From Chara braunii (taxonomy: Eukaryota > Streptophyta > Charophyceae > Charales > Characeae), in assembly GCA_003427395.1 (NCBI GenBank), contig BFEA01000634.1, positions 687,433 to 730,231 on the forward strand: a DNA stretch of 42,799 bases, given 5' to 3'. Of the stretch, positions 18,874 through 30,745 are shown piece after piece. How positions within the stretch are numbered: position 1 is the first letter of the stretch; each line of letters begins with the position of its first letter. A program made the position numbers and the translations under genes. Under the pieces are notes generated by a model. That model saw only the letters and a program-made list of their open reading frames with translations, searched no databases and was not told where the DNA came from.

Positions 18874-19911
18874 AACTGCGTTTGCCGTTCCCTTCTTGCT
18901 GTGTTACCCTCTCAAAGTCCCTCCTCGATTGCTAATCCCCTCCCTCTCTTCCTTCCCTCTTAGTTCCCTCCTTGGGATTAGATGGGTATGGGTCTGTGAC
19001 TGAGTTCCTTCCTGGGTTCCTCCCCTGTGTTTTACCCACGTTATTATCCTTTTCCACCTATGTGTCCATATCCCCCTATTCTCCCTCTACCTCCCCCAAC
19101 ACACTGCTCCTTTCTTCCACCAGAAGGCTAAGGAGAGGGCGGTTATGGGGATGAGCAAGGGATCGTAAAAAAAAGGGAGGGGGACTGTTAAGATCGCGAC
19201 AGAAGACCGGATCTATGAGGGAGGGGACGAGCTAGTGGGGGATGAACAGGTCAGGGCGATGAGCTTGGGATCGGACGGCGTTGCGGGGAGCACCGAGACA
19301 GGGGGGAGGAAAGGGCGAGAGAGGAGTGATATTGGCCCGAGGCTGGGGCGGGCGACGAGTTCTTGGAGTCCGACGAAGTTGCGGGGAGTATCGAGACAGG
19401 GGGAAGGAAAGGGGGGGAAGGCCGGAAGGGTCCGGCAACACCTCAGAAAAGTGGAACAACTAACGAAGGAGAGGGGAGGGAGAGAGGTTGGAGAAAGGGA
19501 GGAGAGAGGATAGTGGGAGAGAAGGAGTTGCGGGGAGCAGTGCCGTACCCCCGTTCACCGTTCATGGCCCTGGTGAACGTCGGCCAGTTGCCGGTCACAT
19601 CGTCGGTCACGTACTTCACGGAGTTCACACAGAGCAGGAACTCCGTTTTGTTTTTTTTTTTGGCTGGTAGGGGGGTGTTTTTTTCGCATAGGTGTGTCAC
19701 ACACTTGTTTTATTTTTGCCGATGTAGAGTTTTCCAACGGAAAACAACAAACAACAATTGACTCCATTAGCAACCAACAATTCACTCCGCATCTTTTTCT
19801 TTCTTCTTACGTTTCCTCTCTCTCACAATAAACAATGACCACTTGACTTTCTCATTTCATTTTACTTGCACTTCAAAAGCGTCGAGGTTGTCCACCGCCT
19901 TTTTATTGCTA

Positions 19912-19914
<3 letters not shown>
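18874..19914. repeat. Purine-rich spacer with direct repeats
   Basis: No convincing gene. A G-rich motif starting GTTGCGGGGAG occurs at 19280-19315 and again, with few changes, at 19378-19413 (98 bp apart), with a partial third copy near 19527. It may include the 5' UTR or promoter of the ORF1-like element read on the minus strand. T-rich runs lie at about 19648-19684. Confidence 0.5.

Positions 19915-19990
<76 letters not shown>
19915..19990. repeat. (CT)n microsatellite
   Basis: About 76 bp of CT followed by two CAGAGTCTCT copies. Confidence 0.95.
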
Positions 19991-19992
<2 letters not shown>

Positions 19993-20099
19993 AGTCTCTC
20001 TCTCAGAGTCTCTCTTTGCTCCCACTTGTTACTGTGTTGCTTCTTTGCAGTTTTGCTTCTCCCATTCGCACCCCCTCCACACCGAGGTGCATCTGGCTG

Positions 20100-20830
20100 T
20101 CTACAGCAACCAAACTACTGTGATGTGTCCCAGGTGCAAACATCGACAATGTACAAGTATGAGATCCTAACTGGTTTTTGCCCTTCCCAGACCACCGACA
20201 CCAGATAGAATCACAGGATCTGGGCCCAGGAAAGTCACATTTCGGGACCATGGCCATTCCCACCCACCCTTGATCATCTTGCGCACTGCATCCCACCGTC
20301 TCCATAATCTAGATGCTATTTGGCATCCCATAACAATGTGCTGCATGGTCTCCTCATACTTTCTTGCCGAAAACCATCCTTAGCATCTTTCGAACCCCGG
20401 AAGCAGTTCGCCCTGCTGCGTGAGGGAGGACCCGGGATCTACAATCCAACCCCTTGTCAGTAGGCCCCCATGCCTAACTTGTTGTCGTAGCGCTTTACAT
20501 TAGGTTTTGCCTGTTAGGCTGAGGGGATTTGCAACCATTGCAGCCCCTCACCTCTTGGAGTGAGATATTCAAATGTTTTCACGCACCTGGTCATCAGGAG
20601 AGACCTCAGCCTTTTGGTACTACTTTGCCGTTGAAGTTCCGAGCTGTCCTCCGTTGCCACTGAATCAGGCTGAATTTCAATAATGCCTCTATCAAGGTAC
20701 CTTGGCCGTAAATGTACATCAGATTCTTCTCTTTCGTTTCTTCACCCTCGTGCTCACTACGCTGACTTTGTGCATCTCCAGAACACCCACCTCTTTCTCC
20801 CACTGCTGCCCCCCTTGAGCAGTCCGTGGG
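20100..20830 (-). pseudogene. LINE ORF2 C-terminal remnant (zf-RVT-like region)
   Basis: On the minus strand, conceptual reading from about 20420 to 20110 gives EETMQHIVMGCQIASRLWRR followed by WDAVRKMIKGGWEWPW. That is the pattern of the zinc-binding region found at the C terminus of plant LINE reverse transcriptases (ET...H....C...A..LW). Upstream on the same strand lie GLLTRGWIVDP and, at 20606-20803, LIQWQRRTARNFNGK. Stops and frame changes break it into pieces, and no RT core is present. It is a 5'-truncated or eroded copy. Whether it belongs with the ORF1-like gene at 249-3301 cannot be told. Confidence 0.55.
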
Positions 20831-20926
20831 GGTGCTAGATTAGTGGCACTCCTCTACGGTAATCTTGATCTCTGCTCATGGAATCAACCCTTAAGCATTT
20901 TAAAATAATTTTTGACAATTCTTTTT

Positions 20927-23230
20927 TTAGTTAAATGACAACTGCAATCCAGCTCCCTTATCCTCGTCTGATGGTTGCATAATGACAAAACTGTCGATAT
21001 GCACATCTTCGAAAGGATCAAAGCTGGCCTTAGGCTTGTCCCTCTGAAGACCCACGAACAAAGTTTCTCTCTGTAATTCGGATGCATCCGAATCAGAGCA
21101 AGAACTCCTGTCTTCAACGACATGGGTGGCCTTTGGCCAGAATTCGGTGATGGGTGCCGAAGGCACCCCGTTGTCGATAATGTCCCCAGCGTGTTTGACG
21201 TGATCTTCCCAAAACCGAAAAACCCTATCTATTCTAGTCACCTCTTCGTCTCGGAAAGTCATCCAAGTTTCTATTTATTTTTCATAGACTTCCAAAAACC
21301 TCTTCACACCCTCCAAACCGTTTTTGTAATCATCGAGGAACGCCAGTTGGACCGACAGAGGATCGAAAGGTTGCTGCGGACCAGCGTAACCACCGTTGTC
21401 TATTTGTTTGAACCAGTAAAGAGGACCATCCTCGAGCAACCACTTAGCGTCTGTGCAATACTCTTTATAGGACATGGCGGGATTATCACCTATCATGTAG
21501 AATTTTAGCAAATGAGGCTTCGAAATCCCTGTCATGCGCTTTGAAACATGCGGGTAAATAAGACCTCTCCAGTCTGCTATCCTATCAAGAAAAATACACC
21601 GCAGAGGAGTCTTATGAGACCACTCTAGCAAAAGGAACAACTCATCCATTGTGTAGGCATCATTGTCCTTGAGTTTCTTGGAGAAAACACTAAACGTGGC
21701 ATCGATGTCTGTGTGCGTGTGTCCAACTATCATAAAACCAATTTCTATTTCCTTGAAAATCACGAACTTCACAAGAAGTACTGCCAATGCGCAAATGAAT
21801 CTATTATTGTTTTCTTTGAAGCAGTTGTCAGCTTGAATACGAAGAAAAGGCGGTAGAGGTTTCCCACTGGATTGAATCTCTGTAAGAGTCCGCATTAAAC
21901 ACGTCGCCGTAATGCTGGGGCCGTGTGTGTAGTTAGGAAAATATGTGTAAACATATATAGACGGATCCCGACCATGGACCAGAACAGCCGTGAGACCAGT
22001 CTTCATCATCCTCTCGTGGTGCAAGTCCTTCGAGTAGTTAGCCTGTTCTATATGCGGTATGGTGGTTTTCTTTTGATCAATGCCGTCGATAATGATGCAC
22101 AGACACTCGGACTGCCGCAAGATGGAATCCATTTTGCAGCGGCTATAGTCTAGCATGTGGTTGACTTGCAGCTCTTGATGTTTCCGCATCCTATCTTTGG
22201 ATTTCTTACGGTCCCTTTTGTACTTCGACTTAGCAATACACTGCTTGTAGAATATACATTTTGCGCACTTCGTGAATGTGTTGGACATAGCTAGACTCAC
22301 ATGCCAGAAGTGTTTACTCCACATAGCGTAGAAAGTCGACTCCGACACAACTTCCGAGTGGCACATCAAAAGATCAGATCGCAATGATTCGTAAATTGCT
22401 CGTTTTGTGAATGTCACAGGAATCCTACGGCGAGGACGACAAACTCCGTTTTTTCGGACCATGTCATTCGGCATACTATCCGCGTGATCGTCAATGAATC
22501 GTTTCAACAGTGCAAGCATCGTGACTACTTTTTCGGATGGTTTAGACAAGCCCGAGTGCCCATGCTCCCTAACGACAACACCGTTATCGTACATCCTTTT
22601 GTAGACATAGAATGTGTTACGAGAAATGTCGAGAATGTTACAGTATGCCTGTACGCACATCTTCCGTTTGCAAGCTACAGGCCTGACCCGCTCAGCACCA
22701 CCTTCCATAACCGTGAAGTCATGTATGGTTTGCAACCACCACTTTGTCCTTTCTGTGAAACTTTTCGAGTAGAATGCCTCCCGCACCGGCCTGACATCTT
22801 CTGCTGTCAGTTCAGCGCAACACATCCACCTACAACAGAGCATCCCTCGCACTGCCTGAAGTGACTGCATCCTGAGTTTGCCCATCGCTCGCCGATGCTG
22901 TGTCTTTTTGGTCGGTTCTCTGTTTGCCATAGAATAGGGTCTTCTTTCACCGGGCATAGGCGCCGACAAAATGTACCATATGTGGCGGTCCTCTTCGGAG
23001 AGACAGCGCGAGCTCTGACTATCTCGTGAATAGCAGTACTCAGTAATTTCATCCGTGGACGGTCCTTGACTCTCCTGGCACTGCAGGGGGGTAGACGAGG
23101 AAACCCTATCACCCCCATCGGCAACTCCCAAGGATGAACCAGCAGTAGTGCAGTTGTTCACACTATACACGTACTCCGTCCCACTATAACTACAGTCACC
23201 GAGATTCCCCTTGGGTATGGAGCTCGACAT
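20927..23230 (-). pseudogene. DUF7869-type transposase-like protein (one in-frame stop)
   Basis: ATG at 23228-23230 opens 651 codons to TAA 21275-21277. The same frame then continues with IETWMTFRDEEVTRIDRVF to a stop at 20927-20929, so the ancestral product was about 767 residues. Visible features: a Cys cluster CAKCIFYKQC near residue 322, IIIDGIDQKKTTIPH near 379, LRIQADNCFKENNNR near 463 and MIVGHTHTDIDATFS near 500. The DG, DN and HTHxDID spacing is typical of DUF7869-type proteins found in many copies in algae, oomycetes and animals. An RNase H-like transposase role is suspected but unproven. It is close to intact and surrounded by the TCGGATNNATCCGA palindrome, one copy of which lies inside the coding sequence (21078-21091, read as SDASE). 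A frame shift-free tail argues the single stop is recent. Confidence 0.7.
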
Positions 23231-23754
23231 CCCAGCGTGGTCATTTTAGAACATGTTGAGAAGACTCTGGATGTACAATCGACACTAAGAAACTGGCCCC
23301 CGCTTCCAGTGCTTATGTGGTATTCGAGCACGTCACGACAAATGTACGAATGCGCGGTGGAGGTGGATAACTGTGTTCTCTTCCGTCGATGCTGAGTGTT
23401 TAAGTCACATGACCGTTTTCCAGAGGAAGCCCATGGCTCGAGCCGAGAAGAAGTACTATCGGCACTGCTCGGAACTCCAACGCCCATAACCAATCCCTTC
23501 CCAGCCAGTTCCTGCCGAAAACGTAACCGAAGGCAAGCTGGCTTGGGAGGGAAGTCTTCATCGACCGTCGTCGTATCACACCAGTGAAGCATGTGCTGAG
23601 AAGCGTTCCACTTTTCCCTGCGAGCAGAGCAACAGACGTTGACCCAAATCGCAGCCGAGATAATTGTTGGACTTTGGCAATGATAAAGCGACAGAGATGC
23701 GTCCGCTTGTTGGGGAGCACTATAGAGGGCAGCGCAACGAAACAAAAAGACAAT
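23231..23754. other. Upstream flank of the DUF7869 gene, no gene seen
   Basis: No supported ORF. It would hold the promoter and 5' leader of the minus-strand DUF7869 gene. I see no clear TATA box. Confidence 0.4.
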
Positions 23755-24050
23755 GCATAGCCAGCCTTGAACCGGACGACAAGCCTTGACCCGCACCGAT
23801 TTCACATGTACGGTGTAGAAATGGCGGGCCCGCAAGTATGTAACATATTTTAGAGTCGGATGAATCCGACGCAACGACGCAGGCAAATATCGGACTTGAC
23901 ATTAGACGTGCATAGCCAGCCTTGAACCTGACTACAAGCCTTGCCCGTCACCGATCAGAAATATTGTAGAAATTGCGGGTGCGCAAATATGTAACTGATT
24001 TTAGAGTCGGATGAATCCGATACAATGATGCAGGTAAATATTGGCAAGTC
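23755..24050. repeat. Tandem duplication of about 150 bp, each with one palindrome
   Basis: Units starting at about 23755 and 23910 share GCATAGCCAGCCTTGAAC at the left and TTTTAGAGTCGGATGAATCC further right. Their palindromes are 151 bp apart (23856 and 24007). Confidence 0.8.
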
Positions 24051-24310
24051 CGCATCGTCGCAGGTTCTTATGTCGGATGCATCCGAGACACTTAAATCCC
24101 GTGAGATTTAGACAATTGCAGCACACTGCCAGTGCGTCAAGTATGCAATGCCGAGCACCATCAGCACGCATACAGACGACGGAAGTGATCACGAGTCTTC
24201 CGCGTCGTAAGAAATTAACAACCTTCCCGCAGTGCCAAACAGTCGGCGGTCTGTGCTGTGGGGTGGCAAAAGCACTCTTAGGGAACCTCGCGGTCGTGTT
24301 CGGAAATTGT

Positions 24311-24790
24311 TGGCGTAGCACCAGATGCTCACCAAAGAGTTTCGAATGCCGATTTAATGGACAGATCATATGATGCCTTACGATCAAGCAGTGGTTGATA
24401 GCTGGCCCCCTTTTCCGGTCTGGATCTTTGAGAGCAAAGTTTCGCACTCCACCGTGAGATCCATATCAGAGAAGGGGACCTGCTACCCTGCCGCTGTTAA
24501 CTGTAGTCATCATAAGGGAGTCTATGACGCGAGAACCCCAAAATGGGCAATCGCGGGGGAATATCGCGGCCGCATGACGAACTTTTTGGCGTTGCACCAG
24601 ATGCTCACCGACCAGTTCTGAATGTTGGTTGTATCGACACATCATATGATGTTTTACAAGCAAGCAGTGGTTGATTGCTGGCCCCCCTCTGTGGTGTGGA
24701 TCTTTGAGAGCAGATTTTACGCAATCCACCATTAGACCCACATCGGAGAGGCGGACCTGCCATCATGCCGCTGTTCACTGTAATCATCAT
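24311..24790. repeat. Diverged tandem repeat of about 280 bp
   Basis: GCACCAGATGCTCACC recurs at about 24316 and 24594, CATATGATG at 24368 and 24650, and AGCAGTGGTTGAT at 24389 and 24664. The two units have drifted by many substitutions. No ORF is credible. Confidence 0.75.
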
Positions 24791-24964
24791 GTGGAAGTCG
24801 ACAATGCAATGACCCCACGATGTTGCAATCAGGAAGTGTTTTTGTGTTCTGTGCAGGTGCTGAACATTCGGTGACGAGAAGGAACAAGCTCGAGCGGCCT
24901 GAAACTTCGAATGGATCCGAGACACAAGATGACATGCCGGACAAGGTAGAATTGCAGTGTCGGC

Positions 24965-25430
24965 CAGCGTCGCTCATGTCACTTTCGGCCTGGCAGCGGC
25001 TGTTTTACAGAGGGCTACGGACATGGCACCACATTTCATGGCATCCAATCCGAAAACCATCGTCGCCGTCGCCGGGGGTGATCACGAGCCTTCGCCGTTG
25101 CGAGAAAATGACCCAACGATTTTGCAATCGGGACGTGCTTTGTATTCTGCGCGGCTGCTGATCATCGGCCCGTATGCAGCGTATTGACGGAAAGAGGAGT
25201 TTCTTTCAGCAGGTGTCCAGGGAAATAGACGACTTTTTCGAGGATGAGAATGAAAACGCTTGTGCAGCCGGCGACTTCGGATGAATCCGAGACACAAGAT
25301 GTCATGGTGGACATGCATGATTGCAGCCTCGGCCGGCGCCGCTCACGTCACTTTCTGCCATGCAGCGGCTGTTGCACAGAAGGTCACGGACACGGGCACC
25401 ACATTTCATGGTGTCCTATCTAAAAATCAT
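24965..25430. repeat. Diverged tandem repeat of about 375 bp
   Basis: The block with CGCTCATGTCACTTT, GCAGCGGCTGTT and CACCACATTTCATGG near 24969-25042 recurs near 25341-25412 with similar spacing. A palindrome copy lies between the two (25277). Confidence 0.7.
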
Positions 25431-25772
25431 CGCGGACAATTACGAAACATGGCAGTGCCAGACGATCTAGAGGGCGGTGGACTGTTTGGAAGCCTCGCTT
25501 GCCTGGAAGGCGTGCAAGAAAATAAACTCGACGGTGTGCAGTTATCGAGTCGCACATACCAAATCCGACGTGTTGTTGTTTGGCCAAGGATTGTCCTTGG
25601 GGAACCCTTCATGCATCGCGTTCAACGTTGGGTGCACCCGCATGTATCTGATTGATGATTCGGATGAATCCGAAACACTTATAGAACGTCACCTTCGCAA
25701 GTCTGCAGTGCTAGTTCAAATGCCACAATGTCGGTGTCAACTTTAGTCATCATGGGGGAGTCTCCTTTTCCC

Positions 25773-26912
25773 TTAAACACAAGGTCTGACCACACGTCCG
25801 TATCTTGTGACATACGGGCTTTCCCGCGGACGAGGTCGTGAACGGAAGCCATACATAGCATTCATAGATGATCCATACACATGGATCTGCGGCTCGTCGA
25901 CTGTTGCGTTCTCCGAAAACACGGACATGTATTTCATCCTGACAAACCCTCCTCGTCGTGCTAAGGAATTCCCTATACAGTCGCGTATTTCAGACACTTT
26001 CTTTTCCACATCATCTGGGCGAGACATGACCGCCTTGAACTTGGATCCCTAAAGCACCATCTCGTTGTGTGACACAAGCACAACTGCATCCACAAGTTTT
26101 CCACTTTTGCTTGAAGAAGCCACACATAGCACTCTGGCGAAAGGACATCCGTCATCCGTCAACCGCACACAACAGTACGACAGAGCTTGTGGAGAAGTCC
26201 CTNGGCAANGGNGTGGGTAGTGTTCCAAGAATGAACAATGACGAGCGCAGTCCACCAACTCTTGCTTCTGCGAACTTCCTCAAGTTCATGGCGAAGATGT
26301 GATGTACTCGCAGTGGAGGCGACTTCTGAAGCTGGTACGGAAGCGGACCGGTTTACCCTTATCGTCCAGGGTCTTTCGATGGAGGACACCAGCAGGCAGT
26401 GCAATGAGGCTCCCGAACTCCAACATGTTGGCAAACTTGTAATGGCTTGCCCATGGGTAGGAATGCTCCATCGCCTTCCAGTCATTTTCGTTCCATTCGT
26501 CGAGATGCCGGCTCATGTAAGGGACGACGGTCGTCCATGGGTCATCCTCGAAGTCGTCCTCGGTTGCATCGTCGATCCACGTTTGACCGTCATGATGCCG
26601 CAACGATCTCGCACAAGGTGGAAAGGGTTTCNCTAAGCGCATGTGCTTCTCGNGTGTCATGGCGATGCTTGTCGAAGGACTCGACGACATTAAACTCCCT
26701 ACACAACACGAACACATGGATAGACATACGGAAGAGGAGACCGTCGTAAACAATATCGGTGAACGATAGTTTCCCCGACGAGGCCCACACCCAGTTGTAA
26801 CGCCCAACACTTTTTTATCGGCGAAGACCTTACAGAAGGCCGTCAATCGGAAATCGTCCAAAAAAAAGATGTTTCCACATCGCATTGCAAAGCCCTTACA
26901 GAAGGTCATCAA
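25773..26912 (-). pseudogene. Eroded minus-strand gene of unknown family
   Basis: Several minus-strand frames read like pieces of one protein. One piece at 26790-26590 contains SFTDIVYDGLLFRMSIHVFV. After a frame change, WIDDATEDDFEDDPW and SYPWASHYKFANMLEFGSLI lie at about 26586-26395. A further fragment, VEKKVSEIRDCIGNSLARR, lies at 26009-25950. Stops, shifts and undetermined bases (26203-26212, 26632, 26653) break it. No domain is recognised. The compositional bias of the fragments favours a real but decayed coding region over chance; confidence is low. Confidence 0.3.
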
Positions 26913-27355
26913 TCAGAAGTTCACCAAGCCAATGGAGTGTTTTCTGAAAGTCATGCAGGGACCCGTTCCAGAGCAGTTGCGGGATTTCCCAAAATTATCA
27001 AAACCCACGCCGTAAAGCACATTGAGACGGACAAAACAGTCGGACGACCCTCGCCGTCGTGTGCAAAACATCCGTTTCTGTATTTCTGGAGGAGGAACGG
27101 AACAGCAAACCGACGCCGGACAGCCACATTACACCGCCTCATCTCCAGAAGACGTTTTCGCACATGACAAGTACTTTTCGCAGAGCCATGAAAGCACAAA
27201 CTCTACCTACCACGGTCATTCTGAATACGAGTTGAACAGAAGTGCAAGACAGAAGCTCATCCAAGCCTACCGCCCCGCCCCGGATCCGAGGTTCGGATCA
27301 ATCCGAGCCACCCGCCAATAGAAGTCCTAGACAGAAGCTCATGCAAGCCTACCGA
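26822..27355. repeat. Short tandem repeats of 64 bp and 82 bp
   Basis: CTTACAGAAGG(C/T)C/G-TCAATC blocks at 26829 and 26892 are about 64 bp apart. AGACAGAAGCTCAT and CAAGCCTACCG recur at 27248 and 27329 (about 82 bp apart), each followed by a palindrome copy. Confidence 0.65.
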
Positions 27356-27829
27356 TCCATCGTTCGGATCAATCTGAGCAACCGCCTCGGAAAGAAAGAC
27401 ATTAAATGGGATGTCGTGAGACCATCCGTGGCTCGGATTAATCCGAGCCACCGCCCAGCGACCTCGCCTCACTCGGAGGGATGTGGCAGAAGGATGAGAC
27501 ACCCCAGGAATCGAAGGCGGAGCCAATAGGAAGCAACACGTCCTTTGCGATGTTTGCATTACTACCCCATGTGCAAGAAAACAAAAGTCAATAATGCCAT
27601 CCCCAGTTCATGAGACCCGCCTGCGCGATGTGGCAGACAAATCAGACTCTAATGCCGTCGAGCTATGAGGTTCGGATTAATCCGGACCACAACAAACGGT
27701 TTCAGTCAGGCGGTACCCAGACGTCCTGCGAAATGTTCACATTTCGCCTCTCGGAAGGAAAAATCAACAACAAATGGCATGAGTGACCACCTTCGGTTAT
27801 TGTATGTTGCATTCAGGACGCGTGGCGTG

Positions 27830-28330
27830 TGCCGTCGTTTTCCTTTCTCGATGAGACCTTCCGTCACTGGGCGTGATACTCACCTCGGGACTCCCGATGC
27901 GATGAGGGATGTGGTTCGGATTGATCCGAGCTACATCACACGTTTAGGAGTGACGCGGAACTGATAAATCTTGTGTGAGTGTTGCACTACCCGATGCGGA
28001 AGAAATAAACACTGACAAAAGCCACGACTGTCGTCCGTCAGTCGTCTGTGGTTGTGGTTCGGATTCATCCGAGCTACAAACGAAGGCAAAAGCAGATGGG
28101 GAGCTATCGGAGTCATGATTTGTAAAGATGTTTCCTTCGAAAGCGATCCCCTGTGCCGTCGTTGTCCCTTCCACTGAGATATCTGAGGGATGCGGTTCCC
28201 GTTGAGACTTCCCATGAGCCGAGGGTTGTGGTTCGGATTCGTCCGAACTACATCACACGTTCCGTAGTGAGGCGAAACAAAAACGTCCAGCCTGAGAATT
28301 GCATAACCCCTCGTGGGAGACAAAGAACAC
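27830..28330. repeat. Diverged duplication of about 320 bp carrying palindromes
   Basis: GTGCCGTCGTT, TGTGGTTCGGATT, CTACATCACACGTT and CGACAAAAG-like motifs occur in the same order around 27830-28020 and 28150-28340. The palindrome in the first (27916) keeps its arms, and the second (28233) has TCGGA and TCCGA arms around TTCG. Confidence 0.65.
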
Positions 28331-28504
28331 CGACAAAAGTCATGAGTGGCGGGTTGTCATGGACAGGGGGTCGCCTCAAAACTCTCAATGGAGGGACGTT
28401 GCGTGAAAACAATGGGTCGGATGTAAGGGGGGCATAGTCATCCAACCACTGGCATCGCAAATGACATCTATTATTGCCTTCATCCTGAGCTCGGATGAAT
28501 CCCA

Positions 28505-29226
28505 ACTCCATCCGAAACAAGTAGCACGAACAGCACTCTCTCACTCCCGCTGCAATCCCGCGTACGCCTCCCTAAGCTGCTGTGAAAAACGAGGCTGCGA
28601 TTAATTGGAATCGAAATGTGATCGGCGTGGATCGAGAGCTGATCGTTCCACGAGGTCATTGGTGCGTTCATTCAGCTCAGATTTCGAGACTGTAATTGTC
28701 GCGAGGATTGTCCACGTCAGAGTTCGCCCAAAACGAATCGTGGCGAGGGGGCGGGCTGCCGCACGGGCGGCGGTGCTGTGATGTTTTCTTGTGGGCGCGA
28801 CGGAACTTGTAAGCGCTAGTTCCATATCCAAAATGTTGCCGATGCGTGTCCGGCGTCTCGTGCCCGGTTGCATGGCGGTTCCTCATTGCTAGCTGCATGT
28901 GCAAGAACGGGCGATGAGACAGGGAACGTTCAAGACAACAAGAAAAAGATCCTGATGTCGTCCACAACCGCGATAGACATGTTCAATCACCGAGTCAATC
29001 AGAAACGAGCTCGAAGTTGGCCCTTGGCGGTGGGATGTCACGGGATTGGCGGTAATCTGGGATGTTTCGGATTCGCCATGGGTATCCGTTGTGCGCAACG
29101 GGTCGTCGCTGAATGTTGTGGATGGGTGGCTTTGCCACTGTTGGCTGTGCGTGCGACACGGGCGATTCCTGTTGGAGGTGCGCGTTTGTCGTGAGGCTTC
29201 CAGCTATTGGGGACATGGGATGATGC
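28505..29226. other. Gene-poor stretch, nothing recognised
   Basis: No supported ORF, RNA gene or repeat; the palindrome family is absent here. Confidence 0.4.
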
Positions 29227-29371
29227 GATCAGCGCTGCGATAACACATCATCCGATAGACGCCAACACCGGAGATGGATGGACGGGATCTGAAAGTCGAT
29301 CGACACGCGTTTTTCAGATAACGTCTCCGGTGTTGACGTCTTTCGGATGATGTGTTATCGCAGCGGTGATC
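29227..29371. repeat. Long hairpin with 50-bp arms
   Basis: Arms 29227-29276 and 29322-29371 are complementary at 46 of 50 positions by hand alignment, with a 45-base loop. The loop itself holds ATCTGAAA and TTTCAGAT, which can pair. It resembles a MITE foldback or a miRNA-type precursor. Confidence 0.85.
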
Positions 29372-29394
29372 ACATATCGCGATCTTGAGGACTC

Positions 29395-30035
29395 CAGGGA
29401 GCAACGGTGATGAAACTTCGTCCACGCGTCAAGCCATTTCGAATTCCAGACGTCATGCACAAGATGGTGACGTCAGCGTGTGTAAGTGGAAGGGAACTTA
29501 TGTGGTTGTGAGCTACGAACATCGTGGACTCAAGATCGCACGCATGTCGACTCGTGTGTGATGGACGGAGCAGGCGGTGATGTAGAAGAAGACTCGCACG
29601 ACCGACTGCATTGCGATATCCTAAGTAGACTGAGGGAAGACGACCCGCGAGCCAGGGTCCAAGAAAGTGTACCAACAAGCGATGTTGAGGACGCCAAGAC
29701 TCGAGGGCGATGCGACTTTCTCCACGCGTCAGATGCGGTCGTCGGAGGGCGCCAAGACTCGAGGGCGATGTTGAGGACGCCAACAGGCGATGTTGAGGAC
29801 GCCAACAAGCGATGTTGAGGACGCCAACAAGCGATGTTGAGGACACCAAGACTCGAGGGCGATGACTGTGAAAGCCGCAAGCCATTGCCCGTCACTGATG
29901 TCATGTGCAAGATGATGACATCAGCGTTTGTCACTGCATGGGGTCTTCCGTGGTTGTGATCGGTGGGCGTCGTGCGCTCAAGATCGTGCGCGCGTGATTG
30001 GCGGAGAAGGTGGTGGCAGAGAACTAGACTTGCAC
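29395..30035. repeat. Diverged duplication of about 480 bp flanking a minisatellite
   Basis: Sequences around 29430-29600 (AAGCCATT, GACGTCAT, CAAGATGGTGACGTCAGCGT, GTGGTTGTGA, CTCAAGATCG) recur in order around 29880-30030. The 22-bp minisatellite lies between the copies. Confidence 0.65.
29765..29852. repeat. 22-bp minisatellite, four units
   Basis: GCGATGTTGAGGACGCCAAC plus two bases repeats at 29765, 29787, 29809 and 29831, with a detached unit at 29681. Because 22 is not a multiple of three, the apparent minus-strand peptide repeats it produces are not evidence of coding. Confidence 0.9.
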
Positions 30036-30510
30036 GGTCGAAGGAGCGGAAGGGCAATGGGAAGAGGTGGGGGCTTGAAATGGTGAAGGGGCCGAGTAGG
30101 GGGCGTGGGCTTCTTACTGACCTGCAAGTCGACAAACACCTCCAGCCAACACAAGAAGAGCACAGCACGAACGGGACGACGCGCAAGGTCTACAGTCGCG
30201 TGACGTTTTCGTTAGCGCCCCCCTCTATCGACGGTTGTTGGAAGAACGAGGGCTTGGATGTGCAAGGGGCCTGCGATATGATGTCGGCAACTTCGAGCGA
30301 TGGCGGACGCGTCGCAAAGGCAGCACACGGAAGAAATGACACCAACGAATGGGTGTGACAGCCACCCCCATTCGTTTGGTGCCCGACAGGAGAACGGTGA
30401 GTGCAGTGAGTGGGGCTTCAGGGGCCCTTCAGCTGCCCGCCGCAGGGTTAGTAACGGCGGACTGCCGCGTCGGGGGCTGTGACATCAGGCGGTCCCTTTT
30501 TTGACGGACC

Positions 30511-30745
30511 GTCCTCACGAAATCGCCCGATCCGAAACCGTCGCGGGAGGGCGGGCCGTGATTTCGAGAGGACTGGCCTTTTTTCACCGTGCTATCGACA
30601 GTTCCAACGCATCATCTAGCGCAAATTTTCCCGCCCACTTTTGATTATCGGGGCCCGCGTGGATATTACCGTGATATCGACGGTTCCAACGCATCATCCG
30701 GCGTGACTTTTCCCGCCCACTTTCATTTCTTGGGCCCCGCGCAGA
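30511..30745. promoter_or_regulatory. Hairpin and 82-bp duplication with E2F-like sites
   Basis: CCTCACGAAATC and GATTTCGAGAGG form an inverted pair (about 30511-30574, one mismatch). Then two 82-bp units (from about 30587 and 30669) share ATCGACRGTTCCAACGCATC and TTTTCCCGCCCAC. The latter fits the E2F core TTTSSCGC. A possible 5' exon with donor-like AAAAG/GTGCGT at about 31150 lies downstream. A cell-cycle-type promoter is speculative. Confidence 0.35.

Noticed and set aside
22484-22864. Plus-strand frames opposite the DUF7869 gene
   Set aside because: Shadow frames without recognisable motifs.
29765-29852. CRISPR-like array
   Set aside because: Contiguous 22-bp tandem units without spacers in eukaryotic DNA.
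29530-30186. Minus-strand frame with repeated RLLASSTSP-like peptides
   Set aside because: Product of the 22-bp minisatellite read in changing frames.
30340-30381. Short inverted repeat CACCAACGAATGGG facing its complement
   Set aside because: Arms align only with a bulge and no associated feature was found.
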